DNA of 64,000 bases, taken from contig NZ_RBAN01000002.1 in the NCBI RefSeq assembly GCF_003626655.1, forward strand, positions 1,116,001 through 1,180,000. The letters are read 5' to 3'. This DNA comes from Micromonospora costi. Lineage in GTDB: Bacteria; Actinomycetota; Actinomycetes; Mycobacteriales; Micromonosporaceae. How positions within the stretch are numbered: position 1 is the stretch's first letter; the number at the start of each line of letters is the position of its first letter. The position numbers and the translations under genes are program-made. Below, piece by piece: positions 7,723 to 16,012 of this stretch. A model generated the notes under the pieces. It was not told the DNA's origin, did not search any database, and saw nothing but the letters and a program-made list of their open reading frames with translations.

Positions 7723-8964
7723 ATGGGAGCCATGGTGCTGCGCCGGCTGCCGGCCGTCCTTCCCCTCGCCGCGGCGGCGCTCGTGATCCTCGCCGCGCTG
7801 GCCCCCGGCTGGCTCGCCGCGCGGCGTGACACACCTCCCGCGGAGGTGGTCCCCAGCCGGGTGCGGGACCCGTGGCTCTGGCAGGCGACCGTCGGTCAAC
7901 ACCCCGTCGGCCCCGCCTCGGTGCTGTTCTTCACCGACCACACCCGCTACTTCGAGTCCACCGGTGTGGTTGTCGGGCGGGACGGCGGCTACCGGCTGCT
8001 GCCGATCAACATGGCCGAGCCGCACGGGCTGCTCTCCCCCGACGGCCGCTGGTATCTGCGCCCCGGCACGGGCAGCCTCGTCGACCTGCGGGCGGGTGAG
8101 GAGCGGACAACGCACCGGCCGGGCCTGCAGCCGATGGCCTGGTCTCCGGACGGGCGGCGGGTCGTCGCCAGCCAGAGCAACGACGACGCCGTGATCACGT
8201 ACGGCCCGGACAACCAACCGGTCAACGACCCGTCGAAGCCGGACGACCTGCTCACCGTCGACCCGTGGAGCGGCGCGGAACGGGTGGTGCCGGTCGGCAC
8301 CTTCGCGAGCCACAGCGCGGCGGCCTGGTCACCCGACGGGTCGCTGCTCGCCGTGGCGGGTCCGGCGGATCCCGCCGCCGAGGTCGCCGCACAGGAACGA
8401 CTCGTGGTGGCCGACCCGGCCGGGGGCGGGGTGCGCTGGCAGGTCGAGCTGGGCGAGCGGCGGCAGCTCGCGGGCCGCGCCGCCTGGCACCCCGACGGCC
8501 GGCGGATAGCCCTGCTGGCGTACGACGGCTGCGTCGTCACGCGCTGCGCCGACACCGCCGAGCTGCTCCGTCGCTCGTGGCGCATCGAGTTCCTCGACGC
8601 GGCCACCGGCCGCCAGATCGGTGAGCCGATTCCGGTCCCCGGCTCGGCCGTGGAGCTGGTCGCCTGGCGCGACGGGGACCCGGTGGTGGAGCGGCAGACG
8701 CCGGAGGCGGACCATCGGCGGCGGCAGACCGTGCTCGCCGCAGTGTCCGCGGCCCGGGAGCAGGTGCTGCTCACCGCCCCGGAGGGCGTCAGCGACCTGG
8801 AGGTGCCCGGCGACCTGCTGGCCCGGGCCGCGTTCGGGGGTCCGCAGACGCGTCCGTCCCCGTTCGCCGCGCCCGCCTGGTTGTACGCCGCGATCGCCGT
8901 ACCGCTGCTGCTGGCCGCCCTGGCGCTGATCCGTCGGCGTCGCCGCCGCGCCGGCTCACGGTGA
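7723..8964 (+). CDS. Membrane-anchored beta-propeller (WD40/TolB-like) protein
   Basis: The 413-residue protein has a hydrophobic helix near each end (about residues 10-30 and 382-402, followed by RRRRRR). The extracytoplasmic middle contains repeated blade-like motifs such as LLSPDGRWYL, AWSPDGRRVVA, AWSPDGSLLAVAG and AWHPDGRRIALLA. These are typical of beta-propellers that bind proteins or ligands at the cell surface. An internal ATG nine bases downstream is an alternative start. The 3' end overlaps the convergent WYL regulator gene by 9 bp. The substrate is unknown. Confidence 0.75.
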   Translation: MGAMVLRRLPAVLPLAAAALVILAALAPGWLAARRDTPPAEVVPSRVRDPWLWQATVGQHPVGPASVLFFTDHTRYFESTGVVVGRDGGYRLLPINMAEPHGLLSPDGRWYLRPGTGSLVDLRAGEERTTHRPGLQPMAWSPDGRRVVASQSNDDAVITYGPDNQPVNDPSKPDDLLTVDPWSGAERVVPVGTFASHSAAAWSPDGSLLAVAGPADPAAEVAAQERLVVADPAGGGVRWQVELGERRQLAGRAAWHPDGRRIALLAYDGCVVTRCADTAELLRRSWRIEFLDAATGRQIGEPIPVPGSAVELVAWRDGDPVVERQTPEADHRRRQTVLAAVSAAREQVLLTAPEGVSDLEVPGDLLARAAFGGPQTRPSPFAAPAWLYAAIAVPLLLAALALIRRRRRRAGSR

Positions 8965-9933
8965 CCCCGCCCCCGACCGACCCGCTCCCGAGGTGGCGGT
9001 CTGGAACAGCGCCGCCGTCGACCTGAGGTGGGCGACCAGCTCCGCCGGGCCGGTGACCTCGAACGGCAGCCCGATCGACGCCAGCCGGAGCGCATGCCAT
9101 TCGCCGGTGTCCGGCGGCGCGAGCCACCGGCAGGTCCCGTCCGGCTGGTCGGTCAGCGTCCCGGGCGGCGGCCCGCCGAGGCGGTCCACCACTGCGGCGG
9201 CCGGTGCGTGGATCACCACGTCGGCCGGATAGGCCGGCGCCATCTGCATGGCCCGGCTGGCCAGGAAGGCGGCCGCGTCCCCGCCGGGTACGTCCCTCGT
9301 GGTCGCCCGGGCACCGGTCGCGGCGACGTCCGTGACCCGGTCCAGCCGGAACGTCCGCCAGTCGTCGCGGTCGAGGTCGAAGGCGAGCAGGTACCAGCGC
9401 CGGCCGGCCGTCACGAGGGCGCGCGGCTCGACGTGCCGGCCCTCGTCCCGGTACCGGAAGCGCAGCCGCTCGTGGTTGGCGATCGTGGCCGCGGCGACGA
9501 CCAGCGCGTCGGGGTCCACCGGCTCCGCGGCAAGCGAGAACGGGTGCGCCACCGTGGAGGTGGCCAGCGTGTCGACCCTGCGGCGCAGCCGGGCCGGCAG
9601 GACCTGGAGCAGCTTGCCCATCGCGCGTACCGCCGCCTCGTCCACCCCGGCCACCGCCTGCGCCGCCGCGGTACGCAGCCCGATCGCCACGGCGACCGCC
9701 TCGTCGTCCTCGAGCAGCAGCGGCGGCATCGCCGTGCCGGCCGTCAACCGGTACCCGCCCCACCCGCCCTGCTCGGCGTGCACCGGGTAGCCCAGCTCGC
9801 GCAGCCGGTCGATGTCGCGCCGCACGGTCCGGCCGGACACCCCCAGCCGCTCCGCCAGTTCGCTTCCCGGCCACAGCCGGGGTGTCTGCAGCAGCGACAG
9901 CAGGGACAGCAGTCGGGCGCGCGCGTCGGACAT
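8956..9933 (-). CDS. WYL-domain transcriptional regulator (HTH_11 plus WYL)
   Basis: The 325-residue protein has an N-terminal winged helix (ELAERLGVSGRTVRRDIDRL, about residues 25-44) and a WYL sensor domain with VEPRALVTAGRRWYLLAFDLDRDDWRTFRLDR (described here as two parts: the WYLLAFD core near 182-188 and RTFRLDR after it). Family members are DeoR-like DNA-binding proteins whose WYL domain senses nucleic acids or small ligands. It is divergent from the VOC-protein gene at 10025, which is the natural regulatory target. I prefer the ATG at 9933 (MSDARARLL), typical for this family; an ATG at 9942 is possible. Confidence 0.85.
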   Translation of the reverse strand: MSDARARLLSLLSLLQTPRLWPGSELAERLGVSGRTVRRDIDRLRELGYPVHAEQGGWGGYRLTAGTAMPPLLLEDDEAVAVAIGLRTAAAQAVAGVDEAAVRAMGKLLQVLPARLRRRVDTLATSTVAHPFSLAAEPVDPDALVVAAATIANHERLRFRYRDEGRHVEPRALVTAGRRWYLLAFDLDRDDWRTFRLDRVTDVAATGARATTRDVPGGDAAAFLASRAMQMAPAYPADVVIHAPAAAVVDRLGGPPPGTLTDQPDGTCRWLAPPDTGEWHALRLASIGLPFEVTGPAELVAHLRSTAALFQTATSGAGRSGAGSP

Positions 9934-9942
9934 GGCGGCCAT

Positions 9943-10024
9943 TCTGCCCGGTGACTAGGACGGAAACTGACCTATAGGGAACCTACAGTGCGCGCAGTCC
10001 GCTACGAAACAAGGGAGATTCACC
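9943..10024. promoter_or_regulatory. Divergent promoter region of WYL regulator and VOC gene
   Basis: This short spacer contains an unusually A/T-rich block with the palindrome CCTATAGG (9971-9978) and AAGGGAG (10011-10017) as ribosome site for the VOC gene. The palindrome is a plausible operator for the WYL regulator. This is inference from position only. Confidence 0.4.
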
Positions 10025-10543
10025 ATGAGCAGCATCGCGCCCGCCGGGTACACGACCGTCGCGCCGTGGATCGTCACGCCCGACACCGGGCAGTTGCTGG
10101 ACTTCGTCACCGCGGTGTTCGACGGGGTCGAGCACGGGCGGGTACGGCTGGAGGACGGCACCATCGGCCACGCCGAGATCCGCGTCGGCGACACCGTCCT
10201 GCTCGCCTTCGACCAGCGGCCGGACTGGCCCGCCATGCCGTCACTGCTGCGGGTCTTCGTCCCCGACGCGGACGCCGCGACCGAACGGGCGGTCGCCGCC
10301 GGAGCCCGCGTGGTCACCGCGCCGGCCACCCACGCCTTCGGCCAGCGGGGCGGCCGGGTCCGTGACCCGTTCGGCAACATCTGGTGGATCAGCGCGGTGG
10401 TCGAGGACGTCGCGCCCGAGGTGGGGATGCGGCGGCTCGCCGAACCGCGGTACGCCGAAGCGATGCGCGACGCCCAGGAGACGTTGGACCGGGAACTGAG
10501 CGGGCGTACCGACAGCGTCGTCAGCCGCCCGCTCATCGGCTGA
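10025..10543 (+). CDS. VOC-superfamily (glyoxalase/bleomycin-resistance-like, PhnB-type) protein
   Basis: The 172-residue protein begins APWIVTPDTGQLLDFVTAVF and contains the PhnB-type pattern GHAEIRVGDTVLLAFD (about residues 48-63), LRVFVPDADAATERAVAAGA and RDPFGNIWWIS (about 115-125), which defines the second beta-alpha-beta-beta-beta module. VOC proteins bind metals or small electrophiles and act as dioxygenases, isomerases or drug-sequestering proteins; the specific role is not deducible. AAGGGAG precedes the start. It is divergent from a WYL regulator, suggesting regulated expression. Confidence 0.85.
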   Translation: MSSIAPAGYTTVAPWIVTPDTGQLLDFVTAVFDGVEHGRVRLEDGTIGHAEIRVGDTVLLAFDQRPDWPAMPSLLRVFVPDADAATERAVAAGARVVTAPATHAFGQRGGRVRDPFGNIWWISAVVEDVAPEVGMRRLAEPRYAEAMRDAQETLDRELSGRTDSVVSRPLIG

Positions 10544-10615
10544 GCCTGGCTCCCGCCCACCTGGCGCGTGGTCCGTGGGGCGGGAGCTGGCTCCGGCATG
10601 CTTTGCTGGCTGGTC

Positions 10616-11518
10616 ATGGAGCTCGACATCGAGGTCGACGGCGTACGGCTTCCGGCGACTCTGGACCTTCCAGCGGGTTCCATCCGCGGTGCGGTGGTCG
10701 TCCTGCACGGCGCCCAGGCCGGGGACCGCTCGTACTTCTGCTATGCCCACCTTGCCCAGCTCCTGCCCCGCGCCGGTGTCGCGGTGCTGCGCTTCGACCG
10801 CAGGCCGCGCCGCGACGGCCAGGATGTCCCCCTGACCCGGCAGGCCGACGACGCCGCCGCAGCCGTCGCCTGCCTGCGCCGGTACGTCGGCGATGCGCCG
10901 ATCGGGCTGTGGGGCTGGAGCCAGGGTGCCTGGGCGGCCCCACTGACCGCCGCCCGCAACCCCGACCAGGTCGCGTTCCTGATCCTCGTCTCGTCCAGCG
11001 GAGTCAGCCCGGCGGCGCAGATGCGCTACGGGACGGCCGAGCAGCTTCGCCGTCACGGCTTCACCGAGGCGGACATCGCCGAGCTCCTCGACGTCCGTGC
11101 CGCCATGGAGGACTACCAGCGGGGGCGCCTCGATCGGGACGTCGCCCAGCGCGTGGTGGACGGCGTCGCCGGGCGGGCCTGGTTCCCGCTGGCATGGGTG
11201 CCTCGCCAGCTTGCTCCTCATCCCGGCACCTGGGCGGACATGGACGTCGATCCGGAGTCGATGTTCGCCCAGGTGTCCTGCCCCGTACTGCTGTTCTACG
11301 GCGCCACCGACGCCTGGGTGCCCGTCGACGCCAGCATCGCCGCCTGGCGGCGCGCAACGGCCGCCGCCGGTACGCCCGTGAGCGTCTGCCGGCTCGCCGG
11401 GTGCGACCACCTGCCCACCCTCCACGAAGGTGAAGACCTGGCCAGTATCAGCGAGCAGTACAGCTCCGAGCTGCTGGGCTGGCTCAACTCCCACCTGGGC
11501 ACCCACGCCGCGACGTGA
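10616..11518 (+). CDS. Alpha/beta hydrolase (dienelactone hydrolase-like)
   Basis: The 300-residue protein shows the alpha/beta-hydrolase order: the oxyanion strand AVVVLHGAQAGDRS (about residues 24-37), the nucleophile elbow GLWGWSQGAW (Ser about 103), a helical cap at about 130-200, the acid in LLFYGATDAWVPVD and the base in CDHLPTLHEGED. It should hydrolyse an ester, amide or similar bond in the cytoplasm. The ORF is open further upstream, but the ATG at 10616 (MELDIEVDG) fits homologues best; no strong ribosome site is visible. The substrate is unknown. Confidence 0.8.
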   Translation: MELDIEVDGVRLPATLDLPAGSIRGAVVVLHGAQAGDRSYFCYAHLAQLLPRAGVAVLRFDRRPRRDGQDVPLTRQADDAAAAVACLRRYVGDAPIGLWGWSQGAWAAPLTAARNPDQVAFLILVSSSGVSPAAQMRYGTAEQLRRHGFTEADIAELLDVRAAMEDYQRGRLDRDVAQRVVDGVAGRAWFPLAWVPRQLAPHPGTWADMDVDPESMFAQVSCPVLLFYGATDAWVPVDASIAAWRRATAAAGTPVSVCRLAGCDHLPTLHEGEDLASISEQYSSELLGWLNSHLGTHAAT

Positions 11519-11546
11519 CCCACCGCCCGGGGCTTAGAGTCACGCG

Positions 11547-12155
11547 ATGAACGTGGAGCAGGTTCAGCAGGCGTACGGGTCAGTCGCGGATCTCTACATC
11601 GAGTTGTTCGGTGCCAGCCGGCACGTGCCCGCCGACGACCTGGCCCTCATCGGGCGCCATCTGTCGGACCGGCCCGGAACGGTGCTCGACCTGGGCTGCG
11701 GGCCCGGCCACATCACCGGGTACCTCCGCTCCCTGGGCGCCGACGCGAGGGGAATCGACGTGGTTCCCGAGTTCATCGCCCACGCCAGGGCCACCCACCC
11801 GAGCGTCGAGTTCCAGCTCGGCTCGATGGACGACCTCGACGTCGCGGACCACTCGGTCGCCGGCATCCTGTCCTACTACTCGCTGATCCACCTGCCACCG
11901 GAGGATCTTGACGGTGTCCTGGCCGAGTTCCGGCGAGTGATGGCCCCGGCCGGGAGGTTGGTGGTCGGCTTCTTCGAGGGCGACGAGGTTTCCGCCTTCG
12001 ACCACAAGGTCGTGACGGCCTATCGCTGGCCCGTCGACGAACTGTCCAAACGGCTGGCCCGCGCGGGCTTCACGGAGGTCGAGCGTCTCCAGCGGCCCGG
12101 CGATGGCACCCAGCGGGCGCAGGCGGCCATCGCCGCGATCGCCGCGGACGTGTGA
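11547..12155 (+). CDS. Class I SAM-dependent methyltransferase
   Basis: This 202-residue protein carries motif I VLDLGCGPGHITGYL (about residues 46-60), the acidic end of strand 2 (ARGIDVVPEFI), VEFQLGSMDDLDVADHSVAG and the post-motif FRRVMAPAGRLVVGFFEG. The overall layout is that of small Methyltransf_11/25 enzymes acting on a small-molecule acceptor. The stop overlaps the GTG start of the zinc-finger-like small gene by 4 bp (GTGA), so the two are translationally coupled. Confidence 0.85.
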   Translation: MNVEQVQQAYGSVADLYIELFGASRHVPADDLALIGRHLSDRPGTVLDLGCGPGHITGYLRSLGADARGIDVVPEFIAHARATHPSVEFQLGSMDDLDVADHSVAGILSYYSLIHLPPEDLDGVLAEFRRVMAPAGRLVVGFFEGDEVSAFDHKVVTAYRWPVDELSKRLARAGFTEVERLQRPGDGTQRAQAAIAAIAADV

Positions 12156-12379
12156 GCGGAGCCGGAGAGGGAGTGGAACCGGATCCTCAGGACGCGCGAC
12201 CACCTGCGTTTCGCGTGAGAGACACTCGTCGCCGATGCCCCGAATGTCGTGGTGCCGCGCGGATTCCCGGCATGGTGAAGACCACCGGCATGGGTAAGGG
12301 GATGGGAAGCGTCCACGGGCCTTGCCCCACCTGCGATGGTGTCGGCTACCTGGCCGAAGAGTCGCTCTGTCAGCCGTAG
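12152..12379 (+). CDS. Small CxxC/CxxC zinc-ribbon-like protein (75 aa)
   Basis: The GTG start lies within the GTGA overlap with the methyltransferase stop. The 75-residue product contains two cysteine pairs, CPECRG (about residues 29-34) and CPTCDGVGYL (about 58-67). The second matches the CxxCxGxG pattern of DnaJ-type zinc modules. The linker between them is rich in Gly, Met and Lys. It may bind one zinc ion and act as a small partner or RNA/protein-binding adaptor. Its last 10 bp overlap the end of the converging gene. Function unknown. Confidence 0.6.
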   Translation: MSGAGEGVEPDPQDARPPAFRVRDTRRRCPECRGAARIPGMVKTTGMGKGMGSVHGPCPTCDGVGYLAEESLCQP

Positions 12380-12867
12380 TCACGCTCACAAGACACGTAG
12401 AGGGAAAGAACCACCAGTCGGCCAGACGCCACAAGAGCCTGGTCACCAGAGGACAGCTTCCAGAGGTCAAACGGATCACGGTCGCGCTGGTAGCTGTACA
12501 CCACCACGCGGCAGCTACCGCTCGCCTCGCTGGCTCCCTCACCCTCCAACAGCTCGTTCCAGGGCGGTGAATAGGACCCGTCAGAGGGCCGAAAGGTGAG
12601 CGCGGGGCCTGAGAAGACCTGGGCCGGATCCGTGTCGCTGGGGCCGATATAGAAGTACTCCAGGTTGCAGTTGCAGTTCCCCTGGCCGCCCTCACCCACT
12701 CGGCGGTACGCGGGGTCCACCTGCACCTGGCTCAGATACTCGCGGGCATGATCTGGGCCGTCCGGTAGCAGTAGCGCCAGCGCCCTCAGGCAGCCGAGCA
12801 GCCCCACCACCAGGAAGCCAGCCGTAGCGCAGGCAATGGCGATCCAGACCCGTTTGCGTCGGCCCAT
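12370..12867 (-). CDS. Membrane-anchored hypothetical protein
   Basis: The 165-residue protein has one N-terminal hydrophobic segment (VWIAIACATAGFLVVGLLGC, about residues 6-25) ending in cysteine and an extracytoplasmic domain with a short Cys-rich patch (NCNCN, about 65-69) and VVVYSYQRDRDPFDLW. The ATG overlaps the HxlR-gene stop by one base (TGATG), so the two genes form a coupled operon. I recognise no family. The signal could be a membrane anchor or an atypical lipoprotein signal. Confidence 0.6.
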   Translation of the reverse strand: MGRRKRVWIAIACATAGFLVVGLLGCLRALALLLPDGPDHAREYLSQVQVDPAYRRVGEGGQGNCNCNLEYFYIGPSDTDPAQVFSGPALTFRPSDGSYSPPWNELLEGEGASEASGSCRVVVYSYQRDRDPFDLWKLSSGDQALVASGRLVVLSLYVSCERDYG

Positions 12868-13265
12868 CAGGGTCGCGCGTCGTACTCGGCTCGGGCCTGA
12901 AACACGCGATCCATGTGCGCCTCTGCCCATGTCTTGATCGCGACCATCACCGGGAACAGGTCGTGGCCGAGCGGGGTGAGCGCGTAGTCGACGCGGGCCG
13001 GCACCGACGCGGTCACGGTACGGGTGAGCAGACCATCGCGTTCCAGTGTGCGCAGGGTCTGGGTGAGCATCTTCTGGCTGACGCCGGCGATGCGGCGGGC
13101 GAGCTCGCTGTGCCGCTGCGGGCCGTCGGCGAGCGCCGCGATCACCAGTGCCGCCCACTTGTCGGTGAGTGTGCTCAGCAACTCCCGGGTCGGGCAGCTC
13201 GCCAAAAACGCGTCATAGTCGCGTTTGGCCTGCTCCCGTCGTTGTCCGGCGGTCGTCGTCGCCAT
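12867..13265 (-). CDS. HxlR-family winged-helix transcriptional regulator
   Basis: The 132-residue protein has the typical HxlR pattern: a single N-terminal cysteine in ASCPTRELLSTLTDKWAALV (about residues 22-41), SELARRIAGVSQKMLTQTL (about 53-71) as recognition region, and the wing YALTPLGHDLFPVM. Several HxlR proteins sense quinones or electrophiles through that cysteine. It is divergent from a quinone-oxidoreductase-type gene, a common target arrangement, so redox- or quinone-responsive control is a reasonable inference. Confidence 0.9.
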   Translation of the reverse strand: MATTTAGQRREQAKRDYDAFLASCPTRELLSTLTDKWAALVIAALADGPQRHSELARRIAGVSQKMLTQTLRTLERDGLLTRTVTASVPARVDYALTPLGHDLFPVMVAIKTWAEAHMDRVFQARAEYDARP

Positions 13266-13373
13266 GGTCCGCCACCTCCCGGTGCCCTAGGCACTTCCAG
13301 GTACCTACTTACCCACGGTGCCCGAGGATACCTACCGTCATGACGACCATGACGTCCAGCGGGAGGCACGGCG
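13266..13373. promoter_or_regulatory. Divergent control region of the HxlR regulator and quinone oxidoreductase
   Basis: The spacer carries a small inverted repeat GTGCC-CTA-GGCAC (13282-13294) followed by AGGTACCTACTTACCC (13299-13314) and a second ATACCTACC-like copy at 13328-13336. The repeated TACCTA core is a plausible HxlR operator. The assignment rests on position and repetition only. Confidence 0.45.
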
Positions 13374-14291
13374 ATGCGCGCAGTCAGATATGCACAGTTC
13401 GGAGGGCCCGAGGTTCTGCACGTGGCGGCGGACCTGCCGGTGCCGCAGCCGGGGCCGGGGCAGGTACGAGTACGGGTCGCCGCGTCCGTCGTACACCCGG
13501 TTGATCTCATGATTCGCGCCGGTCGATTCCCGGCGCCACTGCCGGCCGGGCTGCCGTACGTACCCGGCTGGGACGTAGCCGGCAGGGTCGACGCGGTGGG
13601 TCCGTCCGTCGGAGGGTTCGCTGTCGACGACGAGGTCATCGGCTTCTCACCCTGGCTGCGCACCACCGTCGGTACCCACGCGGAGTATGCGGTTCTGGAG
13701 GCCGCGTGGCTGACCGCCGCGCCCGCCGGCATTCCCGCCGGCGAGGCCGCGACCCTGCCGACCAACGGCCTCGCCGCCGCCCAGGCCCTCGACCTGCTCG
13801 CGCTCCCGGCCGGCTCGTCCGTGCTCGTCACCGGTGCCGCGGGGCAGGTCGGCGGGTTCACCCTGGCGCTGGCCCGAGTCGCCGGCCTGCACGCCACAGG
13901 AGTAGCGGGGGCCGACGACCGCGCGTTCGTCGAGTCGCAGGGTGCGACGTTCGTGCCACGCGCGGACGGTCCGATCCCGGTAGCGCCGGGCGGCTTCGAC
14001 GCGGTTGTCGACCTGGCCGTGATCGGCCCCTCACTGTTGGAACTGGTCCGGGACGGCGGCGGCTACGTGGCCGCCTCACCCCCGCTGCGCCCGGAGCCGG
14101 TGCGAGGAATCCGGACGTTCGCGCTGGACGTGCTGCCGGACGGTGCTCGGCTAGGCGAGCTGGTGACACTGGCAGAAAGCGGTGACATCCCGCTACGGAT
14201 CGCCGGTGTGTACTCCTTCGCCGACGCGGCAGCGGCCCACAACCGGCTCGCCCAGGGCGGCGTGCGGGGCGGCGTGGTGATCGTTCCCTGA
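13374..14291 (+). CDS. NADPH-dependent quinone oxidoreductase-type MDR protein
   Basis: The 305-residue protein is a medium-chain dehydrogenase/reductase of the zinc-free quinone-oxidoreductase type. It opens with MRAVRYAQFGGPEVL and contains VPGWDVAGRVDAVG (about residues 62-75), the Rossmann motif VLVTGAAGQVGGFTLALAR (about 148-166) and the C-terminal YSFADAAAAHNRLAQGGVRG. No zinc-binding cysteine cluster is present. It should reduce quinones or alpha,beta-unsaturated carbonyls using NADPH. It lies divergent from the HxlR regulator. Confidence 0.85.
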   Translation: MRAVRYAQFGGPEVLHVAADLPVPQPGPGQVRVRVAASVVHPVDLMIRAGRFPAPLPAGLPYVPGWDVAGRVDAVGPSVGGFAVDDEVIGFSPWLRTTVGTHAEYAVLEAAWLTAAPAGIPAGEAATLPTNGLAAAQALDLLALPAGSSVLVTGAAGQVGGFTLALARVAGLHATGVAGADDRAFVESQGATFVPRADGPIPVAPGGFDAVVDLAVIGPSLLELVRDGGGYVAASPPLRPEPVRGIRTFALDVLPDGARLGELVTLAESGDIPLRIAGVYSFADAAAAHNRLAQGGVRGGVVIVP

Positions 14292-14386
14292 TCTGCCGCA
14301 CTGGTCACGCCTCACCACGCACACTCCTGCCGCGACGAGGTGTCTGGCGTACGAGAGGGTCACCTGCCCATCGGATAACGTGCCCT

Positions 14387-14896
14387 GTGCCCGTCATCGA
14401 TCTGGATGCGCCGGTCCGCCCTCCGTCGCCGCGCAGGACGACGAACCCGCGGCTCGTGGCGGTGCTGGCGATCCTGGGGCTCGGCTGCCTCAGCGGTGAG
14501 CCGGTGAACCCGCCGCAGCTTGCCCCCGAGATGCGGTGCGAGTCGTGGCAGGAATCCATCGCGGGTGAGGCGGGCCCGGCCACCACTCCGGTAGGAGATG
14601 CCCCACCAGGGGCAACCGCGGGGGCGGACATTGTGGCAGTTGTGGATGGTCAAACCGGATGCGCGGTTTCCGTGCAGCGGTGGCGTGAACCGGAGTTGCG
14701 TGTCCAGCTCGGTAACCACGACCTGCTCGCCATCGTCAAGTCGGGCGGCGAACGCGAACGGCGCCGCTGGACGGTGCTGGTGTCGGGCACGCCGCTGGGC
14801 GAGGAACTCGTGCGGTGGGACGGCGACGACCTGGACGCCGGGCTGGCGCGGGTGACGGACACGCTTCGGGAGCGGATCCCGGGACATCCCGACTGA
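14387..14896 (+). CDS. Hypothetical protein, possibly a chimeric remnant
   Basis: The 169-residue frame starts with a proline/arginine-rich N-terminus (MPVIDLDAPVRPPSPRR) and a hydrophobic segment (LVAVLAILGLGCLSG, about residues 22-37), as in membrane-anchored propeller proteins of this group. It then changes abruptly to a hydrophilic C-terminal region (from about 90: GCAVSVQRWREPELRVQLGN) that looks like the end of a different protein. The joint and the absence of a propeller suggest a deletion fusion. It could also be an unrecognised small membrane protein. Confidence 0.4.
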   Translation: MPVIDLDAPVRPPSPRRTTNPRLVAVLAILGLGCLSGEPVNPPQLAPEMRCESWQESIAGEAGPATTPVGDAPPGATAGADIVAVVDGQTGCAVSVQRWREPELRVQLGNHDLLAIVKSGGERERRRWTVLVSGTPLGEELVRWDGDDLDAGLARVTDTLRERIPGHPD

Positions 14897-14983
14897 GCTA
14901 CGGCCTGGGGGTTGAAAGAGAATCGCGGATGGCTGGTCCGGCGGAGCCCTCCTCCATGAAGAGGAATATTCATCCGACTAAAG

Positions 14984-15580
14984 ATGGTCGCTGTACTGCG
15001 GCCCGGGGCCGCTACCGTGATCGACGTGAGGAACGATGCGCCTGTTGTGGAGGTGGTGGCCTACGATCCGGCCTGGTCGGAACAATTCGAGGTCGAACAC
15101 CGGCGGTTGGCGGATTCGTTGCCCACGGCGCTGAGCATCGAACACATCGGATCGACCAGCATTCCCGGGCTGGCGGCCAAGCCGATCATCGACATCCTCG
15201 CGGTAGTACCTGTGGTCGATGTCGTTGTCGCCGCCCTCGCGCGTCTTGAGCAGCTTGGATACGTCTATCGGCCGCTGGCCTTCCCCGAGGACAGCGAGCA
15301 CCTTTTCTTTGTCAAGGACACCGCCGGGAAGCGAAGCCACCACCTGCACGTCTTCGGCGTTACGTCGCCGGCGCCAGAGGAGAACCGGCTCTTCCGCGCC
15401 TACATCGCGGCTAACGCCGACGCCGCCCGGCGCTATGAGGCGGCGAAGAGACGCGCGGCCGAACTGCATCCCGACAGTCGAGCCCAGTACGGCGCCGCGA
15501 AGGAAGAGGCGTTTATGCAGCTGCTGGCCGAGGCCCGGCTCTGGGGCAGCTCGGGCAGGCGGCAGTCGGCGGAACGCTGA
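14984..15580 (+). CDS. GrpB-family (UPF0157) nucleotidyltransferase-fold protein
   Basis: The 198-residue protein has the GrpB signature: VEVVAYDPAWSEQFEVEHRR (about residues 21-40), IEHIGSTSIPGLAAKPIIDI (about 52-71, with the GST and D-x-D-like catalytic pattern of the nucleotidyltransferase fold), and HHLHVFG later. The family is widespread, often fused to or near dephospho-CoA kinase, and its biochemical role is unsettled. The start is uncertain: GTG codons at 15017 or 15026 would shorten the N-terminus by about 11-14 residues. Confidence 0.8.
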   Translation: MVAVLRPGAATVIDVRNDAPVVEVVAYDPAWSEQFEVEHRRLADSLPTALSIEHIGSTSIPGLAAKPIIDILAVVPVVDVVVAALARLEQLGYVYRPLAFPEDSEHLFFVKDTAGKRSHHLHVFGVTSPAPEENRLFRAYIAANADAARRYEAAKRRAAELHPDSRAQYGAAKEEAFMQLLAEARLWGSSGRRQSAER

Positions 15581-15660
15581 AGCCAGCGTCCGGCGAGGTC
15601 GACCCGCTGGGCGGTGGCAGCACCGATGCCATGGGGAGCGTGGCTGACGAGGGCTTTGCG

Positions 15661-15737
15661 TGGTGGGGCGGGCGGGACTCGAACCCGCGACCGAGGGATT
15701 ATGAGTCCCCTGCTCTAACCGGCTGAGCTACCGCCCC
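15661..15737 (-). tRNA. tRNA with CAU anticodon (elongator Met or Ile2)
   Basis: On the minus strand the sequence folds into a complete cloverleaf: acceptor stem GGGGCGG/CCGCCCC, D arm GCTC...GAGC, anticodon loop CTCATAA with anticodon CAU, and T arm GCGGG-TTCGAAC-CCGC. Discriminator A and an encoded CCA follow. CAU is read by tRNA-fMet, elongator tRNA-Met or tRNA-Ile2 (lysidine-modified). The paired first acceptor base pair (G-C) excludes the initiator type. I cannot separate Met from Ile2 by eye. Confidence 0.9.
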
Positions 15738-15912
15738 GGCACCGCGCCGGATCCTATCCCGGCCAGTCGATCACGGGCCAGCACGTGCCAGCGCCGTCGC
15801 TCATCGGCGTCCTCGGCGGGGCAGCACGATGGGCAACGCGAGGATAACAGCGCGCAGCGGGCCCGGCGGGGCGCACCACCGCGCGGGGCCCGCTGCCCCA
15901 GATCTGGGGCAG

Positions 15913-16011
15913 CTCGACAGGCCCGCGACGCCCAGGCTCGACGAACGCCCGCGACCCCCAGGCTCGGCAAACGCCCCCGACCCCCAGGCTCGACAGGCCC
16001 GCGACCCCCAG
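15913..16011. repeat. Degenerate tandem repeat of about 26 bp, four units
   Basis: Four head-to-tail units beginning CTCGRC and ending CCCCCAG follow the tRNA gene and abut the 3' end of the amine-oxidase gene. The units span 15913-15936, 15937-15962, 15963-15988 and 15989-16011, of 24, 26, 26 and 23 nt. Units two and three differ at a few positions only. It may have formed by slippage. No terminator-type hairpin is obvious inside it. Confidence 0.75.
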
Positions 16012-16012
16012 A

